A stretch of 64,000 nt of DNA from Cryptomeria japonica. Its lineage: Eukaryota > Streptophyta > Pinopsida > Cupressales > Cupressaceae. Both the position numbers and the translations under genes were made by a program. The stretch lies in contig NC_081406.1 of the NCBI RefSeq assembly GCF_030272615.1, positions 263,716,624-263,780,623 of the forward strand. The letters run 5' to 3'. The notes under the pieces were generated by a model. The model was not told where the DNA came from. It was given only the letters and a program-made list of their open reading frames with translations, and searched no databases. This document shows, piece by piece, positions 61,870-64,000 of this stretch (position 1 is its first letter; every line of letters starts with the position of its first letter).

Positions 61870-64000
61870 ATTAACGGGAGTATGAGCCTATGCAAATATT
61901 CATAGTAAAGTAGAAACATGAGAGAGAGGAGAAATTAGGAGTGAGATCATAAGGAGATAAGACATCACTAATTTTGAGGAACCAAGCCCCCAACCTTATG
62001 CAAGGACATATAAAACTAGACAAAGACAAAAAGACAAACAAAGACAAAAGACACAAGGCACAAAACACAAAAAAGATCCAAGTCAACTAGTTGAAGAGGC
62101 CTTGGTAATCAAAATGTCTCAACCACTAATATCATTTTTGGAATGCTATCAGAAGAACACCAATGATCACATAAAAAGAGAAAGAGCATGCATCGAATAA
62201 TGAACCATGTTCCACAAATACAAAAGCTATGAGCTCATGGGGAAGATAAAAGAGAGAGGATATGGATGCAATAGGCTAGATGTGTTTTGCTAGGTGGTCC
62301 ATGTTGGGGAGGAGAGTTGGAATAGTTTAGCTGTGTTTTTTCTAGTTCCACTCACCTTGCTGCATATGTTGTTGTTTGGTTTCAAGAACTAAGCATCTTG
62401 TATAAGACTTTGTTTTGTTTGGTTTAGAGCATGCAACAACTTGTATAAGACATGAAATGAAAATGAAAATGTGTTTGGTTTTAGGAATGAATCATCTTGT
62501 ATAAGACTTTGTTTTGTCTAGTTTTGAGTTTGAACACCCCATGTCAAAAATATATGTCTCATTTTGGGAACATCTCGTGTAAGATTTTTTTTTGTCTAGT
62601 TTTTTAGAATGTGTACCCCATATAAGATATGCAAAAATATAGTACAAAGAGGGTGATATGAAATTCCCCCACTTAAGTTGCCAACATAGCCCTGTGTTGA
62701 TGTATTAAGGAAGCTAGAAACAAGGATACACACCTTCAACACCAAGGAGATATCCTTTTAGGCAAGAATATTCATAAATCCAAGCTAAAGAGGCATTACT
62801 CTTATAGGGAAGGATGAGATCATTGAAAAAGAGATATCTTGCAACCATTGTAAAGGGAAACCTTGTAGGATAAGACATCTTTGCTCAAAGAAATCTACCT
62901 CAAAGAGGAGTTTCTTAAACAAAAATAACATCATCAGCCAAAAGAGAGGAAGGAGAACAAGAATACATATCTTCGTCCATTTCTAGGTGAAAGGGATTCT
63001 TGATGAAGGAAGACACACTTTTGACCCAAAGTGAGGGGTTTGTTAATAATAGACATACATTTCCAAGTGAAGAGGAGGCTGTAGACAAGGATACACACCT
63101 CTTGCATAAGAGAGGATCCTTGAGAAAACAATCGTCTTCACACAAGTAATGACATCGTATTGTAAGAAAACATCACTTCATAAAGGAGAAGTAGATCCTT
63201 AGAAAGGGTAGGAAATATCAATGCCCCAAGCGTAAGGACAATAAGAAGGATTATACAACCTCTAAGGAGATATTTATTCATAATAGATGTACATTTAAAG
63301 AAAGGAATAGGTCCTAACCAAGGAACACACATGTACTCGCATGAAGGATAATTCTATGCAATAAAAAACATCATGTTATACAAAATTCAACTCTAAAAAA
63401 GAGGTAATCTTCAAAGAGAAAGAGAGAATTGAATATATATTCTCCTTTCCCCCTAAGCAGGGAAACAAGGAAGAAATATGTCGTTGCCCCGAGATGTTTG
63501 TTACTGAAATATCAACAATACTCATGACAAAGAGCCCCCAATGCAGTTAACTACTAGTGTCATAGGGTGAGGAGCAACATGATGAGTTGAATGGAGTGTT
63601 GTGGCACTACCTCTTCACCAACAAAAAGTACAAGATTGGTTGTAAGAGCTACGTGAGATCGATCATATTGGTCTTGAACAAATGTTTTAAAGGCTTTACA
63701 ATTTCCAAGAGAATGAGAATAACTACGATGAAAAAGAAAATGTTCATCATCTTCCTTATTCTTATAATTTTAATTAATTCTAATGAAAGGAAAAACAACA
63801 TTCTTATCATACTTTAATCTCCAAAAGATTCTAGTATCTAATTTATCTTGATCATCAATAGGAATAGGTCTTCTCTCTTGAGATGTAGGACAAGGGTCGC
63901 TAGAAGGAGGAGGGTTGTCTTCTATGATTTTGATGGTTATTTATCAATGATTTCTTGTATTCACTCTTGAAAATTAGGACGATAATTGGTATGATGATCA
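61870..64000 (-). other. Non-coding internal region of the minus-strand LTR element
   Basis: Lies on the pol side of the PPT but shows no coding frame above 76 codons on either strand. It is made of degenerate repeats: a TCTTGTATAAGACTTTG-type unit (62376-62640) and, from 62700 to 63450, recurring words such as AAGGATACACACCT (62724, 63087) and AATAGACATACATTTCC/AATAGATGTACATTTAA (63047, 63283). The element continues beyond the window. Confidence 0.4.
62376..62640 (+). repeat. Degenerate tandem repeat, four units
   Basis: CATCTTGTATAAGACTTTGT at 62394 and 62497, with weaker copies at about 62450 (AACTTGTATAAGACATG) and 62570 (CATCTCGTGTAAGATTTTTT). Each is followed by TTTGTTTGGTTT/TTTGTCTAGTTTT. 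Confidence 0.7.

Overview
The window is plant nuclear DNA with no intact host gene that I can support. It is AT-rich and CpG-poor, and it is built almost entirely of transposable elements nested in one another. Three things point to a seed plant with a very large genome, most likely a gymnosperm such as a conifer: the repeat load, the wording of the broken pentatricopeptide-repeat (PPR) fragments near 16-17.4 kb, and a hairpin family near 58 kb that looks like Penelope-type elements. The gymnosperm call is inference; the plant call is firm.

Layout. 1-1812 is a decayed hAT transposase cut by a solo LTR. 1813-about 4590 is the 3' end of an LTR element (polypurine tract and LTR). 5030-13008 is a near full-length L1-type LINE bounded by an 18-bp target-site duplication; it carries ORF1 (DUF4283 plus zinc knuckle), ORF2 (endonuclease, RT, zf-RVT, RNase H) and an unexpected third reading frame. 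It sits in a dispersed repeat whose empty copy is at 22.9-25.5 kb. 15.9-17.4 kb holds fragments of glutamate dehydrogenase and PPR genes. 19694-20334 and 27695-36546 are two LINE copies with only ORF1 and a 3' tail, inserted at the same point of two copies of another repeat. The second is split by a Ty1/copia element (29220-36296, minus strand). 35.4-38.9 kb is a tandem duplication that spans the copia LTR and its flank.

40735-53245 is a copia-type solo LTR split by an 11.3-kb Ty3/gypsy chromovirus (41487-52791, minus strand) with both LTRs, PBS, PPT, gag-pol and a C-terminal chromodomain. Between its PBS and gag lies a small extra ORF whose first residues resemble the histone H3 N-terminal tail. 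53-57 kb is degenerate repeat. 57.5-58.3 kb has three copies of a hammerhead-like hairpin motif. 58.4-58.8 kb is a CpG-retaining island. 60.3-64 kb is the LTR and the non-coding internal part of another minus-strand LTR element that runs off the window.

Decay pattern. In all the larger elements most premature stops fall where a Trp, Gln or Arg codon is expected, and several catalytic Asp or zinc-binding Cys residues are changed to Asn or Tyr. This is what C-to-T decay of methylated cytosine would leave. None of the elements appears able to move now.
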